From Frischella japonica (GTDB lineage Bacteria > Pseudomonadota > Gammaproteobacteria > Enterobacterales > Orbaceae), in the NCBI RefSeq assembly GCF_014489845.1, contig NZ_JABURY010000005.1:1-64000 (forward strand): a stretch of DNA of 64,000 bases, read 5' to 3'. The notes under the pieces are model-generated. The model was not told the DNA's origin. It ran no database searches and was given only the letters and a program-made list of their open reading frames with translations. The position numbers and the translations under genes were made by a program. Shown here piece after piece: positions 1-8,633 of this stretch (positions are counted from its first letter, which is position 1; every line of letters starts with the position of its first letter).

Positions 1-311
1 TGTTCTGAATAAATTTATAATCTATTATACAATCTCATCTATAACTTTGTTTATTTGTTAGCAATGTTACGCTACTGATTTATAATCTTATCCTAATTCT
101 ATATTTCAGGTTGAATAAATATATAATCAAAATAATGGTTGACTCATTTTGTTTAACTAAATGAATAAACTTTAAAAATCATTTCACACCCATTTAATTA
201 AACAAAATAGACTATTATTCTAAGGAAAAGCAATATGTATTATTAAACAAACGATAAAACATAAATTAGTATAACTATTAAATAAAGGATAACTTTTCCT
301 GAATAAATGAA
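1..311. other. AT-rich stretch without recognisable gene
   Basis: No open frame of convincing length or recognisable product is seen on either strand. It lies downstream of ispB, so it may hold the ispB terminator, but I see no clear GC-rich hairpin with a T-tract. Confidence 0.5.
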
Positions 312-1289
312 TTAGCGGTTGCGTTTTATTGATAGTAGTGCAATTTGTTGTAACGCATCTTTATAAGGCGAATCAGGTAGAATTTTTATTGATTCCACTG
401 CTTTTTCGGCTTCTTGTTTTGCAATTTGGTAGGTAAATTCAAGTGAATTACACTCTTGCATAATAGTTAAAACTTTTTCAAGTAAATGTCTACCATTTCC
501 CTTTTCAATTGCTTGACGAATTAGCTTTACGTCCTCAATATTTTTTGCATGGTACATAGCATGTATTAGGGGTAAAGTTGGTTTTCCTTCATTAAGATCA
601 TCCCCTAAATTTTTACCTAGCACTTCTGCATCTTCAGCTGAATAATCAAGCATATCATCAATGATTTGAAATGCGGTGCCGATATAACGACCATAATTCT
701 GTAATGCGGTTTCAAATTCTTTAGGAGCATTACTTATTATAGCAGCAGTATGACTTGATGCTTCAAATAATCTCGCTGTTTTTCGGTAAATAACTTGTAG
801 ATATTGCGCAATGGTAATGTTAGGATCATTACAATTTAACAGTTGTTGTACCTCTCCTTCTGCGATAACATTTGTTGCTTCAGACATGATTTTAAGTACC
901 GGAATGGATTCAATACTAACCATCATTTGAAATGAGCGCGTGTAAATGTAATCACCTACAAGAACACTGGCTGCATTACCAAAAAGAGTATTTGCTGTTG
1001 AACGTCCTCTTCTTAGTGATGATTCATCAACAACATCATCATGTAAAAGTGTTGCTGTATGAATAAATTCAATGAATGCTGCAGCCATGTGGTGTTTGTC
1101 GCCTTTATAATTTAGTGCTTTAGCACTCAATAATGCGATAATAGGACGTATACGTTTGCCGCCACTGTCAATGATATATTTACCTAATTGATTAATTAAT
1201 ACGACGTCTGAATTTAGTTGTGCTAAGATAATTTCGTCTACCGTTATTAATTCATCATGTATAAGATCAATTATTTTTTCCATTATCAT
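312..1289 (-). CDS. ispB: Octaprenyl diphosphate synthase IspB
   Basis: A trans-prenyltransferase that extends farnesyl diphosphate with isopentenyl diphosphate to make the C40 side chain of ubiquinone and menaquinone. It is cytosolic and all-alpha. Both aspartate-rich substrate/magnesium motifs are present: LLHDDVVDE (Asp84-Asp88) and IIDDMLDYS (Asp211-Asp215). The GGKRIRP substrate-binding motif lies near residue 43. The length of 325 residues is normal for the family (E. coli 323). Two ATGs lie two codons apart (1289 and 1283); the first has a weak GAG-type ribosome site. The gene is divergent from the tonB-type gene, unlike E. coli, where rplU is the divergent neighbour. The exact chain length made is inferred from similarity to IspB. 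Confidence 0.93.
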   Translation of the reverse strand: MIMEKIIDLIHDELITVDEIILAQLNSDVVLINQLGKYIIDSGGKRIRPIIALLSAKALNYKGDKHHMAAAFIEFIHTATLLHDDVVDESSLRRGRSTANTLFGNAASVLVGDYIYTRSFQMMVSIESIPVLKIMSEATNVIAEGEVQQLLNCNDPNITIAQYLQVIYRKTARLFEASSHTAAIISNAPKEFETALQNYGRYIGTAFQIIDDMLDYSAEDAEVLGKNLGDDLNEGKPTLPLIHAMYHAKNIEDVKLIRQAIEKGNGRHLLEKVLTIMQECNSLEFTYQIAKQEAEKAVESIKILPDSPYKDALQQIALLSIKRNR

Positions 1290-1463
1290 TTTTTAACTCA
1301 ATAAACCTACTGTTCTTTAAAAATTATATTCTTTTGTATAGCATTATGCGATAAAAGCTAAATGACAACAATAAAAGTTCCATAATATGGAATAAATAAT
1401 TAAAAAAATACTGTGAATGATATACATTTTCATTTAAACTTGCTAACTTAATATTCTAGTTGT

Positions 1464-2270
1464 ATGAATACTGACTTAACGATGGAAAGAATCTATAATC
1501 CTGATAAAAATAAAAGTAATTTTGCTATTGTCGTGATTGCCGCAATGATTTTGCATTTGCTAATAATAACTTTATTAGTAATGGGGAGTTTATTTTCTGA
1601 GAAAGCACTTTCCATGGATGGCGATAGTGCGATAAAAGCGATGATGATTGATTTGTCGGTTTTGGCGGCTCCAGAACAATCTTTAGCAGAAAACTCACCT
1701 AATGTCGCGAATCAAGAAGATTTACCAGTAGTTGTTGAAAAACCGATAACAACTGAAGAAGTTGCAAAAGATAACGACGATATACCGGATATTGTTGTGG
1801 AAAAAAAACCAGAAGAACCAACTTTACCAACTAATGAGCCGACTTTGGTAATGAAAGAAAAACCTAAAAAACCTAAGAAATTACATAAGAAAAAACACCG
1901 CCAACAATCATCCCAAGCGCATGTCAAACAAGAAATTATCACTGAAAAACGGGCGGATGTAGCTACTGCTTCAGCTATATCTGATAATAATCAATTTTTA
2001 GATATGCCAACTGCAATTAGTCGAGGTTATCCTGAATACCCTAGACGAGCATTGGATATGCGCATTGATGGACATGTCATCGTATTATTTGATATCGATA
2101 ATCATGGACGTGTCGATAATATTCGAATTACTGAAGCTAAGCCTAACAATATTTTCAATCGATCAGTTATCCAAGCTATGAAGCGTTGGAAATACCCGCC
2201 AAGAGCTAAACGAGATTTGAAAATTAAGATTATATTTAATCGTAATAAGTCAATCAAGCTTGAGGATTAG
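1464..2270 (+). CDS. tonB: TonB-family energy transducer
   Basis: An inner-membrane anchored periplasmic protein that transmits proton-motive force to TonB-dependent outer-membrane receptors. Residues about 20-45 form one hydrophobic N-terminal anchor. They are followed by a long acidic then Pro/Lys-rich spacer with EKP/KKP repeats (about 90-150). The C-terminal TonB domain starts near residue 185 with the typical YPEYPRRA motif and ends with a VIQAMKRWKYPPRAK-like segment. At 268 residues it is slightly longer than E. coli TonB (239). ATG at 1464 is used; ATG at 1482 is an alternative, and neither has a strong ribosome site. ExbB and ExbD genes are not adjacent, so partners must be encoded elsewhere. 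It could also be a TonB paralogue dedicated to one receptor. Confidence 0.85.
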   Translation: MNTDLTMERIYNPDKNKSNFAIVVIAAMILHLLIITLLVMGSLFSEKALSMDGDSAIKAMMIDLSVLAAPEQSLAENSPNVANQEDLPVVVEKPITTEEVAKDNDDIPDIVVEKKPEEPTLPTNEPTLVMKEKPKKPKKLHKKKHRQQSSQAHVKQEIITEKRADVATASAISDNNQFLDMPTAISRGYPEYPRRALDMRIDGHVIVLFDIDNHGRVDNIRITEAKPNNIFNRSVIQAMKRWKYPPRAKRDLKIKIIFNRNKSIKLED

Positions 2271-2312
2271 CATCAAACTAGTTTTGATTGACTTATAATC
2301 TTGTTTCATCAA

Positions 2313-3617
2313 CTAACTATTCATTAATTTCTCAATTTGTTCAGGTTCTTTCGGTACATCTGCGGTAAGAATCTCATTACCTGTTGATGTGATTAAGATA
2401 TCATCTTCTATGCGGATACCAATACCTTTATATTGAATAGGTACATCTGCATTTTTATTAATGTATAATCCTGGCTCAACTGTGATAACCATACCTGGTT
2501 CCAGAATACGTTCACGAGCAACCGATTTATAATCACCCACATCATGGACATCAATACCTAACCAGTGGCCTAAACCATGCATATAAAATTGACTATAAGC
2601 TTTTTGAGCAATTAAATCATCAATTTTTCCGTGCATAATATCTAAATTAATTAGGTCTTCCACCATAATACGAATGATCTTATCATTAACTTCTTTTATT
2701 GATGTTCCAGGTTTGAGTAATTCTAGTGCGCGATATTGAGCTTTTAGTACTATATTATATATTTCACGTTGAGCTTGATTGAATTTGCCATTTACTGGAA
2801 ATGTACGAGTAATGTCACCCGCATAATTTTGATATTCACATCCTGCATCGATCAAAACTAAATCACCACTAACTAATGGTTGATTATTATCTTCATAATG
2901 CAAAATACAACCATTATTACCACTACCGACAATAGTATTATAAGAAGGTGTTCTGGCACCATGCATAGCAAATTCATGTAATATTTCAGCTTCTAATTGA
3001 TATTCATACATATTAGGTTTACATTTTTTCATAGCTCGAATATGACCAAGGGCACTAATTCGTCCAGCTTCACGCATGATTTCAATTTCGTGTGCTGATT
3101 TAAATAGTCGCATATCATGCAAAATAGGTCGCCAATCTATAATTGATTGAGGAGCGAAGAGATTTTGCCTAAGACCATTTCTTAAAGTTTGCATTAGACG
3201 TTCGATAATACTATCAGCATAATTATATAATTGGCTCGCATGGTATAACGCTTGTTTACCACTAATGATTTTGGGTAGCAATTCATTAATTTCATTAAAA
3301 GAATAAGCTTCATCAACGTTAAGTTGTGTTAAAGCTGCTTGTTGACCTAATCGATAACCTGTCCAAATTTCAGCTAAAGAATCCTTTGTTCGATTAAATA
3401 AAATAGTTTGATGTTGATTAGCTGAATCTTTAATTAACAATAATGCTGCTTCAGGCTCATTAAATGTGGTTAAATACCAAAAATCGCTATTTTGTCGATA
3501 TTTATAATGAGTGTCATTACTTCTAACTACTTCAGGTGCAGCAAAAAAGATAGCTACACTATTATCAATCATTTTGGCTAAGAATTTATTACGTCGATTT
3601 ATTATATCGTTAATCAT
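2313..3617 (-). CDS. pepP: Xaa-Pro aminopeptidase PepP
   Basis: A cytosolic dimanganese pita-bread metallopeptidase that removes N-terminal residues preceding proline. The N-terminal creatinase-like domain carries the FAAPEVVRSNDTHY and YRQNSDFWYLT motifs. The C-terminal catalytic domain shows the metal ligands in order: Asp in LIDAGCEYQ, Asp in AGDITRTF, His in GLGHWLGIDVHD, Glu in EPGLYI and Glu in GIRIED. I place the start at the ATG at 3617, giving 434 residues (E. coli 441). It has an AGG ribosome site and aligns with the E. coli N-terminus; the longer frame opens only with TTG at 3683. It lies directly downstream of ygfB (69 nt gap), as in E. coli, but the ubiH-ubiI genes that follow there are absent. 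Confidence 0.95.
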   Translation of the reverse strand: MINDIINRRNKFLAKMIDNSVAIFFAAPEVVRSNDTHYKYRQNSDFWYLTTFNEPEAALLLIKDSANQHQTILFNRTKDSLAEIWTGYRLGQQAALTQLNVDEAYSFNEINELLPKIISGKQALYHASQLYNYADSIIERLMQTLRNGLRQNLFAPQSIIDWRPILHDMRLFKSAHEIEIMREAGRISALGHIRAMKKCKPNMYEYQLEAEILHEFAMHGARTPSYNTIVGSGNNGCILHYEDNNQPLVSGDLVLIDAGCEYQNYAGDITRTFPVNGKFNQAQREIYNIVLKAQYRALELLKPGTSIKEVNDKIIRIMVEDLINLDIMHGKIDDLIAQKAYSQFYMHGLGHWLGIDVHDVGDYKSVARERILEPGMVITVEPGLYINKNADVPIQYKGIGIRIEDDILITSTGNEILTADVPKEPEQIEKLMNS

Positions 3618-3686
3618 TTTACAACCTACCAGCCTTTTAAAGTATTTATTTAAAGTTAATAGTGCCCTTGGTTCGTTATGCAATTA

Positions 3687-4229
3687 CTAATGAATTGTTA
3701 TAGATGAATAACGATCAGTAAACTCGTCATAGCATAAAATGACAGTAATTCGCACATATTCTAAAATTTCTTCAAAAGCAAATGCTAATTCATCTTGATT
3801 GTCATCTTCATCATAATCAAGTTGTGTAATTTGCCTTAAATCGTATATGGCTTCGCCAATATCACCTTTGATTTTTGCTAATTGTGGTTGAGCAAGCCCT
3901 AACCCTAATAAAAAATGATTTACCCAACTGACCATATCATCAATTTGTGTAAAAAGATCCTCTTCAGCGATTAATAGTTGAAATTCAAAATTTTCATTAG
4001 TTAATTTTTGCTTAATTTGCTCATAAAGCAATTTAACCGACTTATCCAACTCACCTACAATTGGCTGCCCGTTATTCATCATATCTTTTAGCAGTACTAG
4101 CCAGCTTTGGTCTTGTATACCACCAGCAACGATTCCAGTTATAAAACCATGTAATTCAGAAGCGTTAATACCGATTTGTGCAGATTTTAATTCAATATTC
4201 AAAGTAGAATAGCTTGGTTGGCTTGACAT
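3687..4229 (-). CDS. ygfB: UPF0149 family protein YgfB
   Basis: A small soluble protein of the UPF0149/YecA-like family, 180 residues (E. coli YgfB 192). Family hallmarks are ELHGFITGIVAGG near the N-terminus, WVNHFLLGLG in the centre and the acidic tract LDYDEDDNQDELAFAFEEI followed by YVRI. The biochemical role is unclear; in Pseudomonas a YgfB homologue modulates AmpDh3 expression, and whether that holds here is unknown. ATG at 4229 is the only sensible start. It is the promoter-proximal gene of a ygfB-pepP unit. Confidence 0.9.
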   Translation of the reverse strand: MSSQPSYSTLNIELKSAQIGINASELHGFITGIVAGGIQDQSWLVLLKDMMNNGQPIVGELDKSVKLLYEQIKQKLTNENFEFQLLIAEEDLFTQIDDMVSWVNHFLLGLGLAQPQLAKIKGDIGEAIYDLRQITQLDYDEDDNQDELAFAFEEILEYVRITVILCYDEFTDRYSSITIH

Positions 4230-4566
4230 TTTTGCAACTCATAAAAGAAAATATTGTGCCTAGTATATCGCTAATTCATTAATTTTTGCACTATTTACAT
4301 GGAATTGTTCGCTAGCTACATTTTAATAACATTACAATAATTACCAAGGTTATAACAAAGTAATAACTTGTAATTCAATAGGATAGTAATCATGTTTTGC
4401 GGGATATTAATTTTAAAATGTTAGATAATAAATATCCTTTACTTTAAAACAATAATCAAATAGATAGAAAAAATAAAGCTAGTGTCCAGATTTAGATGAT
4501 AGAATTTACTATCATCTTTAACCATAAAACACAGAAAATTTTCAGTAAAATTAATTGTATATTTAT
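4230..4566. other. Intergenic, upstream of ygfB
   Basis: 337 nt of AT-rich sequence between the 5' end of ygfB and the 3' end of the rpiR-type gene, both on the minus strand. It probably contains the ygfB promoter. No terminator with a clear stem and no conserved coding frame are seen. Confidence 0.4.
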
Positions 4567-5457
4567 TCAGTCATTTGGGTTTTTTCTGTGTAATGATTTT
4601 ACAACATCTATACTACGTTCTAGATGCACTTTTGATTTAGCATTATCTAATACCACAATAGCAATAAACAGTGTATCTAGTAAGGTCAATTGAATAATTC
4701 TCGCTGCGGCATTTTGGCCTAATAATGGACCGTTTTTTGCAGGACTAAATATTGATAAATCCGAAATTTCTGCGAGCTCTGATTGATGATTATTGGTAAT
4801 ACAGATAATTTTTGTTTTATTTTTCTTAGCAACCAAAATCGCGTTACATATTTCAGTTGTATTTCCTGATTGTGAAATAGCAATAACAACATCGTTTTCT
4901 TTTAGTTGACTTGCAACCATTACCATTAAATGATTATCACTGTAAGTATGACTATGAATCCCTATACGCAATAGTTTATGTTCAAAGTCTTCTCCAACAA
5001 TAGCTGAACCGCCAACCCCGAGAATCACAATCCGATTTGCATTAAAAATCCACTCTGCGGCTTGTGAGATAATTTTAGCGTCGACAATAGATTGTGCTTC
5101 TTTTAATGCTTGTACGGAATTATTAAATACTTTTTCAATGATATCATCAACATTATCTTTTTCAGAAAGTTCTTGTTCTTTATCGAATGGCAAGGCGTCA
5201 AAATATGAAAGCAATGCTTTTCTAATTTCTCTAAATCCAGAATAGCCCAATTTTTTAGCTACTTTTACCAGCAAAGGTTCTGATACCGATAGCTTTATTG
5301 CAACCTCTTTAATACTAGTTCGTGATGTTAAATTCCCTTTGGTCATCATCCATTCGATAATTCGCTGTTCAGTATTACTTAAACTTGAGAGCGAAATACG
5401 AATCATCGCACCAATTGCTAGTGCATTAGAATTATCTGGCTCATTTACTCTTTTCAA
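4567..5457 (-). CDS. rpiR: RpiR/AlsR-type transcriptional regulator (HTH + SIS)
   Basis: A sugar-phosphate-responsive repressor or activator. The N-terminal HTH_6 domain (about residues 20-95, with SIKEVAIKLSVSEPLLVKVAKKLG) is followed by a SIS sugar-phosphate-binding domain (about 130-270, with ILGVGGSAIVGEDFEHK and AISQSGNTTEICNA). It aligns well with E. coli AlsR (RpiR), the repressor of rpiB and the allose operon, and has similar length (296 residues). The start is TTG at 5457, supported by a strong GGAGAG ribosome site six bases upstream; the next in-frame ATG would cut into the DNA-binding domain. It is divergent from rpiB, which it presumably controls. The effector is likely allose 6-phosphate or allulose 6-phosphate (inference). 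Confidence 0.88.
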   Translation of the reverse strand: MKRVNEPDNSNALAIGAMIRISLSSLSNTEQRIIEWMMTKGNLTSRTSIKEVAIKLSVSEPLLVKVAKKLGYSGFREIRKALLSYFDALPFDKEQELSEKDNVDDIIEKVFNNSVQALKEAQSIVDAKIISQAAEWIFNANRIVILGVGGSAIVGEDFEHKLLRIGIHSHTYSDNHLMVMVASQLKENDVVIAISQSGNTTEICNAILVAKKNKTKIICITNNHQSELAEISDLSIFSPAKNGPLLGQNAAARIIQLTLLDTLFIAIVVLDNAKSKVHLERSIDVVKSLHRKNPND

Positions 5458-5550
5458 TCTAAACTCTCCAATAACATTTTTATCGTTAATTCTAACCTAA
5501 TTTCAGCTTAATCACATTGTAAAAGAGGTTTTTTTTATTTTTTAGCAAAC

Positions 5551-5579
5551 TTTACAAAATAAAAAATTAACGTTAATAT
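5551..5579 (+). promoter_or_regulatory. Promoter of the rpiB operon with palindromic operator
   Basis: TTTACA (5551-5556) and TAATAT (5574-5579) are separated by exactly 17 bp, a near-consensus sigma-70 promoter 52 bp upstream of the rpiB start. A perfect 12-bp palindrome, ATTAACGTTAAT (5566-5577), overlaps the -10 box and is a plausible binding site for the divergent RpiR-type regulator. Confidence 0.6.
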
Positions 5580-5630
5580 CATTTTTAGTGAAGTAAAAGA
5601 TTTATTTCTAGTCATTGGAGAATAAAACAT

Positions 5631-6083
5631 ATGAAAATTGCAATTGGTTATGATCATGTTGGTTATATTTTAAAACAAGATGTTATTGATTATTTAACGC
5701 AAAAGAATATCACTGTCATTGATTTGGGCGCACCATCTACCGATAGGACGGATTATCCTATTTATGCAAATCGAGTAGCAAATGCAATCAATAATAAACA
5801 AGCTGATCTTGGTATATTAATTTGCGGCACGGGTGTGGGTATATCAATAGCAGCAAATAAATCACCAGGAATTCGAGCCGTTGTTTGTAGTGATCCCTAT
5901 TCTGCCAAATTATCCCGCGAACATAATAACACGAATATTTTGGCTTTTGGATCTCGTGTTGTGGGAAGTGAATTAGCAAAAATGATTATAGATCAATGGT
6001 TAAATGCTGAATTTGAAGGTGGGCGCCATCAAAGAAGAATAGATCAAATTCATTTAATTGAAGAGGGTAAATACCATGAGTAA
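5631..6083 (+). CDS. rpiB: RpiB-type sugar-phosphate isomerase (ribose/allose 6-phosphate)
   Basis: A cytosolic aldose-ketose isomerase of the RpiB/LacAB family. E. coli RpiB interconverts ribose 5-phosphate and ribulose 5-phosphate and also serves as allose-6-phosphate isomerase. Visible features are the YDHVGY substrate motif near residue 9, the catalytic-cysteine motif ICGTGVGIS and the phosphate/His motif SREHNNTN, and the length is typical (150 residues). An SD of GGAG precedes the ATG. Context (AlsR-like regulator, AlsE-like epimerase overlapping by 8 nt, PTS permease) favours the allose-6-phosphate to allulose-6-phosphate role, although the sequence alone cannot separate it from the pentose role. 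Confidence 0.9.
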   Translation: MKIAIGYDHVGYILKQDVIDYLTQKNITVIDLGAPSTDRTDYPIYANRVANAINNKQADLGILICGTGVGISIAANKSPGIRAVVCSDPYSAKLSREHNNTNILAFGSRVVGSELAKMIIDQWLNAEFEGGRHQRRIDQIHLIEEGKYHE

Positions 6084-6729
6084 ATTTTGTCCTTCACTCA
6101 TGTGTGTTGATTTTTCCAAATTAGCAACGGAATTAAAACTTCTTGAAGAGGCTGGTGTGGATATGTTTCACATTGATGTAATGGATGGTAATTTTGTACC
6201 TAATTTTGCTTTAGGTACTGAAGATATAAAAGCTGTAAGTAAATTAACAACAATTCCTTACGATGTTCACTTAATGGTAAGTAATCCAGTCCCTTATATT
6301 GAAAAATTTGCTCAATTAGGATGTCAAATTATTTATGTCCATATCGAAACATTAACACATTCCCATCGTGTGTTAAATCAAATCAAAGCAACAGGAGCTA
6401 AAGTTGGTGTTGCTATTAATCCCGGTACACCGTTATGTATGTTAGAGGATATATTAGAACTTATTGATGTTGTTTTAATTATGTCAGTAAATCCCGGATT
6501 TGCAGGACAACCTTTTATACACAATTCTATCGATAGAATTAAACGTTTAAGTCACATGATTAAAGACAGAAAACTTGGGACCTCAATTGCTATTGATGGG
6601 GCAATAAGTGCTCATATAGTCGAACAATTATCTGCTTATGTAGAATATTTTATCCTGGGTACTGCTGGATTGTTTATTAAAGAAAAACCTTATCAACAAA
6701 CAATTAATGAATTACGTAAGCTAGCATAA
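6076..6729 (+). CDS. alsE: AlsE/Rpe-family sugar-phosphate 3-epimerase
   Basis: A TIM-barrel epimerase of the ribulose-phosphate 3-epimerase family. Motifs are PSLMCVDF at the N-terminus, the metal-binding HIDVMDGNFVPN, VHLMV, the MSVNPGFAGQPF phosphate loop and the IAIDGAIS strand. The PSLMC and VMDGNFVPN wording is closer to E. coli AlsE (D-allulose-6-phosphate 3-epimerase) than to Rpe. The start is ATG at 6076, overlapping the rpiB stop by 8 nt (ATGAGTAA) with a GAAGAGGG ribosome site; this indicates translational coupling. The product would be fructose 6-phosphate if the substrate is allulose 6-phosphate (inference). Confidence 0.85.
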   Translation: MSKFCPSLMCVDFSKLATELKLLEEAGVDMFHIDVMDGNFVPNFALGTEDIKAVSKLTTIPYDVHLMVSNPVPYIEKFAQLGCQIIYVHIETLTHSHRVLNQIKATGAKVGVAINPGTPLCMLEDILELIDVVLIMSVNPGFAGQPFIHNSIDRIKRLSHMIKDRKLGTSIAIDGAISAHIVEQLSAYVEYFILGTAGLFIKEKPYQQTINELRKLA

Positions 6730-6734
6730 TTTAA

Positions 6735-6758
6735 TAGGCCTTGTTATATAAAGGCCTA
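6735..6758 (+). terminator. Hairpin between alsE and the PTS gene
   Basis: Perfect 8-bp stem TAGGCCTT (6735-6742) / AAGGCCTA (6751-6758) with an 8-nt loop, but no long T-tract. It could be a partial terminator or processing site that lowers expression of the downstream permease gene. Confidence 0.5.
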
Positions 6759-6959
6759 ATTTCACAAAAGATTAAAAAAAAGATAAATTTCTATTGTTTT
6801 TTCACCGTTTGATCAAATTTAAAACCTAGTATAATTAATTTTTTATTAATATTATGTGAAGTAGATCTCTTTAAAATGAATTTATTTACATATAAAATTA
6901 TTTTTGTGAATTTTTGGTTTATTCATTTTATCTTTCAATAAAAAAAAGGGTTAACTACA

Positions 6960-8555
6960 ATGAAAAGTACTTTTTTTAGCATATTGCAACGGGTTGGTAG
7001 ATCGTTTATGTTACCAATTGCACTACTACCTGTAGCTGGTTTGATGTTAGGTATAGGAGCCTCTTTTACCAATGAAACAACAATCACCTCTTATGGCTTA
7101 CAAAGTGTTTTAGGTGATGGAACGGTATTACATGCATTTCTTACAATTATGAAAAATGCAGGGAGTGTAGTTTTTGCAAATCTTCCGATCTTATTCTCTA
7201 TTGGGGTAGCAATGGGAATGGCAAAACAAGAAAAAGAGGTAGCTGCAATTTCAGGAGCAGTTGGTTTCTTTATCATGCACTCTACAATTCACGCATTACT
7301 TGAATTAAAAGGTTTATTAATAGCGGGTGCATTACCAGATGGATCGTTAGGTAATGCAGTTGGGATTGAAACTTTACAAATGGGAGTATTTGGCGGAGTA
7401 ATTGTCGGTTTAGGTGTTGCCGCGTTGCATAATCGCTATTATCGAATTGAACTTCCTGCAATTTTATCTTTTTTTGGTGGATCACGATTTATTCCCATTA
7501 TTACGGCCTTTGTTTATTTATTTGTTGGTATTTTAATGTTCTATGTATGGCCTTCAATCCAAAACGGTATCTTATTACTCGGTCATTTAGTTAATGAATC
7601 GGGTTATGCAGGTACATTTATTTATGGTTTCATTGAACGGGCATTGATTCCTTTTGGATTACATCATGTATTTTATATGCCATTTTGGCAAACTGGTGTC
7701 GGTGGAACAGCAATGATTGATGGGCATCTTGTAGCTGGCGCTCAAAATATTTTCTTCGCTGAATTAGCAAGTCCAAATACTACAGAATTCTCAGTTGAAG
7801 CAACTCGTTTTATGGCTGGAAAATTCCCGTTCTATTTATTTGGTATTCCTGGTGCGGCATTAGCAATTTATCGTACTGCTAAACCACAAAACCGTAAAAT
7901 GATATTGGGGCTGTTGGTTTCTGCTACTTTAACCGCAATTTTAACTGGGATTACTGAGCCAATTGAATTTTCATTTCTATTTGCCGGTCCTCTTTTATAT
8001 GTTATTCACTGTTTATATGCTGGTTTATCCTTTATGTTATGCCACATCTTTAATGTTGGGGTTGGACAAACATTTTCGGGTAGTTTAATTGATTTTGTTT
8101 TATTTGGCGTGTTACAAGGCAATGATAAAACACATTGGTTCAATGTTATTTTAATTGGTTTACCAATGTTCCCACTTTATTATTTTACATTTAGTTTCTT
8201 AATCAAAAAATTCAATTTTAAAACTCCAGGTCGAGAAGATGATAATGAAGAAACTAAATTATATACTAGAAAAGATGTTGAAGATGCTAAAAAAACAAAA
8301 CAAAAGAAACAAAGTGATGTTTCCAGCACTATTTTAGAAGGCTTAGGAGGAAAAGATAATATTACTTATGTTGATTGTTGTGCTACTCGATTAAGAATTT
8401 CAGTGCAAGATAACAAATTAGTTGATAGAGAAATTTTAAAATCAACAGGTGCGAAAGGTATAATTATTAATGGGGAAGGTGTTCAGGTTATTTATGGACC
8501 TCATGTCACAGTCATTAAATCTCATTTGGAAGAGTACATTTCGACGTTAGAATAA
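6960..8555 (+). CDS. PTS sugar transporter subunit IICB, glucose/maltose (MalX-like) family
   Basis: Inner-membrane phosphotransferase permease that imports and phosphorylates a hexose. Residues about 1-410 are the EIIC domain with about ten membrane segments and the family signatures GRSFMLPIALLPVAGLMLG and GITEPIEFSFLFAGPLLY. A charged linker (about 415-450) joins the EIIB domain, whose phosphorylated cysteine sits in the CATRLR motif (Cys474). There is no EIIA domain, so it probably depends on the glucose EIIA (Crr), as MalX and PtsG do. It ends the rpiB-alsE gene group (230-nt gap) with its own AGGG ribosome site. Substrate is unproven: D-allose or D-allulose fits the neighbours, and an alpha-glucoside is the alternative from family resemblance. 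Confidence 0.88.
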   Translation: MKSTFFSILQRVGRSFMLPIALLPVAGLMLGIGASFTNETTITSYGLQSVLGDGTVLHAFLTIMKNAGSVVFANLPILFSIGVAMGMAKQEKEVAAISGAVGFFIMHSTIHALLELKGLLIAGALPDGSLGNAVGIETLQMGVFGGVIVGLGVAALHNRYYRIELPAILSFFGGSRFIPIITAFVYLFVGILMFYVWPSIQNGILLLGHLVNESGYAGTFIYGFIERALIPFGLHHVFYMPFWQTGVGGTAMIDGHLVAGAQNIFFAELASPNTTEFSVEATRFMAGKFPFYLFGIPGAALAIYRTAKPQNRKMILGLLVSATLTAILTGITEPIEFSFLFAGPLLYVIHCLYAGLSFMLCHIFNVGVGQTFSGSLIDFVLFGVLQGNDKTHWFNVILIGLPMFPLYYFTFSFLIKKFNFKTPGREDDNEETKLYTRKDVEDAKKTKQKKQSDVSSTILEGLGGKDNITYVDCCATRLRISVQDNKLVDREILKSTGAKGIIINGEGVQVIYGPHVTVIKSHLEEYISTLE

Positions 8556-8596
8556 TATAAATTAAAGCATTTACGATATAAATAAAATGATGTTTT

Positions 8597-8633
8597 ACCT
8601 ATTTTTAATGATATTATTAGGTTAAAAATAGGT
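8597..8633. repeat. 12-bp inverted repeat downstream of the PTS gene
   Basis: ACCTATTTTTAA (8597-8608) and TTAAAAATAGGT (8622-8633) form a perfect 12-bp stem with a 13-nt loop, 41 nt after the PTS stop codon. It has weak AT pairs and no T-tract; it could end the operon transcript. Confidence 0.4.

Noticed and set aside
4496-4693. 65-codon plus-strand frame downstream of the rpiR-type gene
   Set aside because: Mostly antisense to the 3' end of that gene and without ribosome site.
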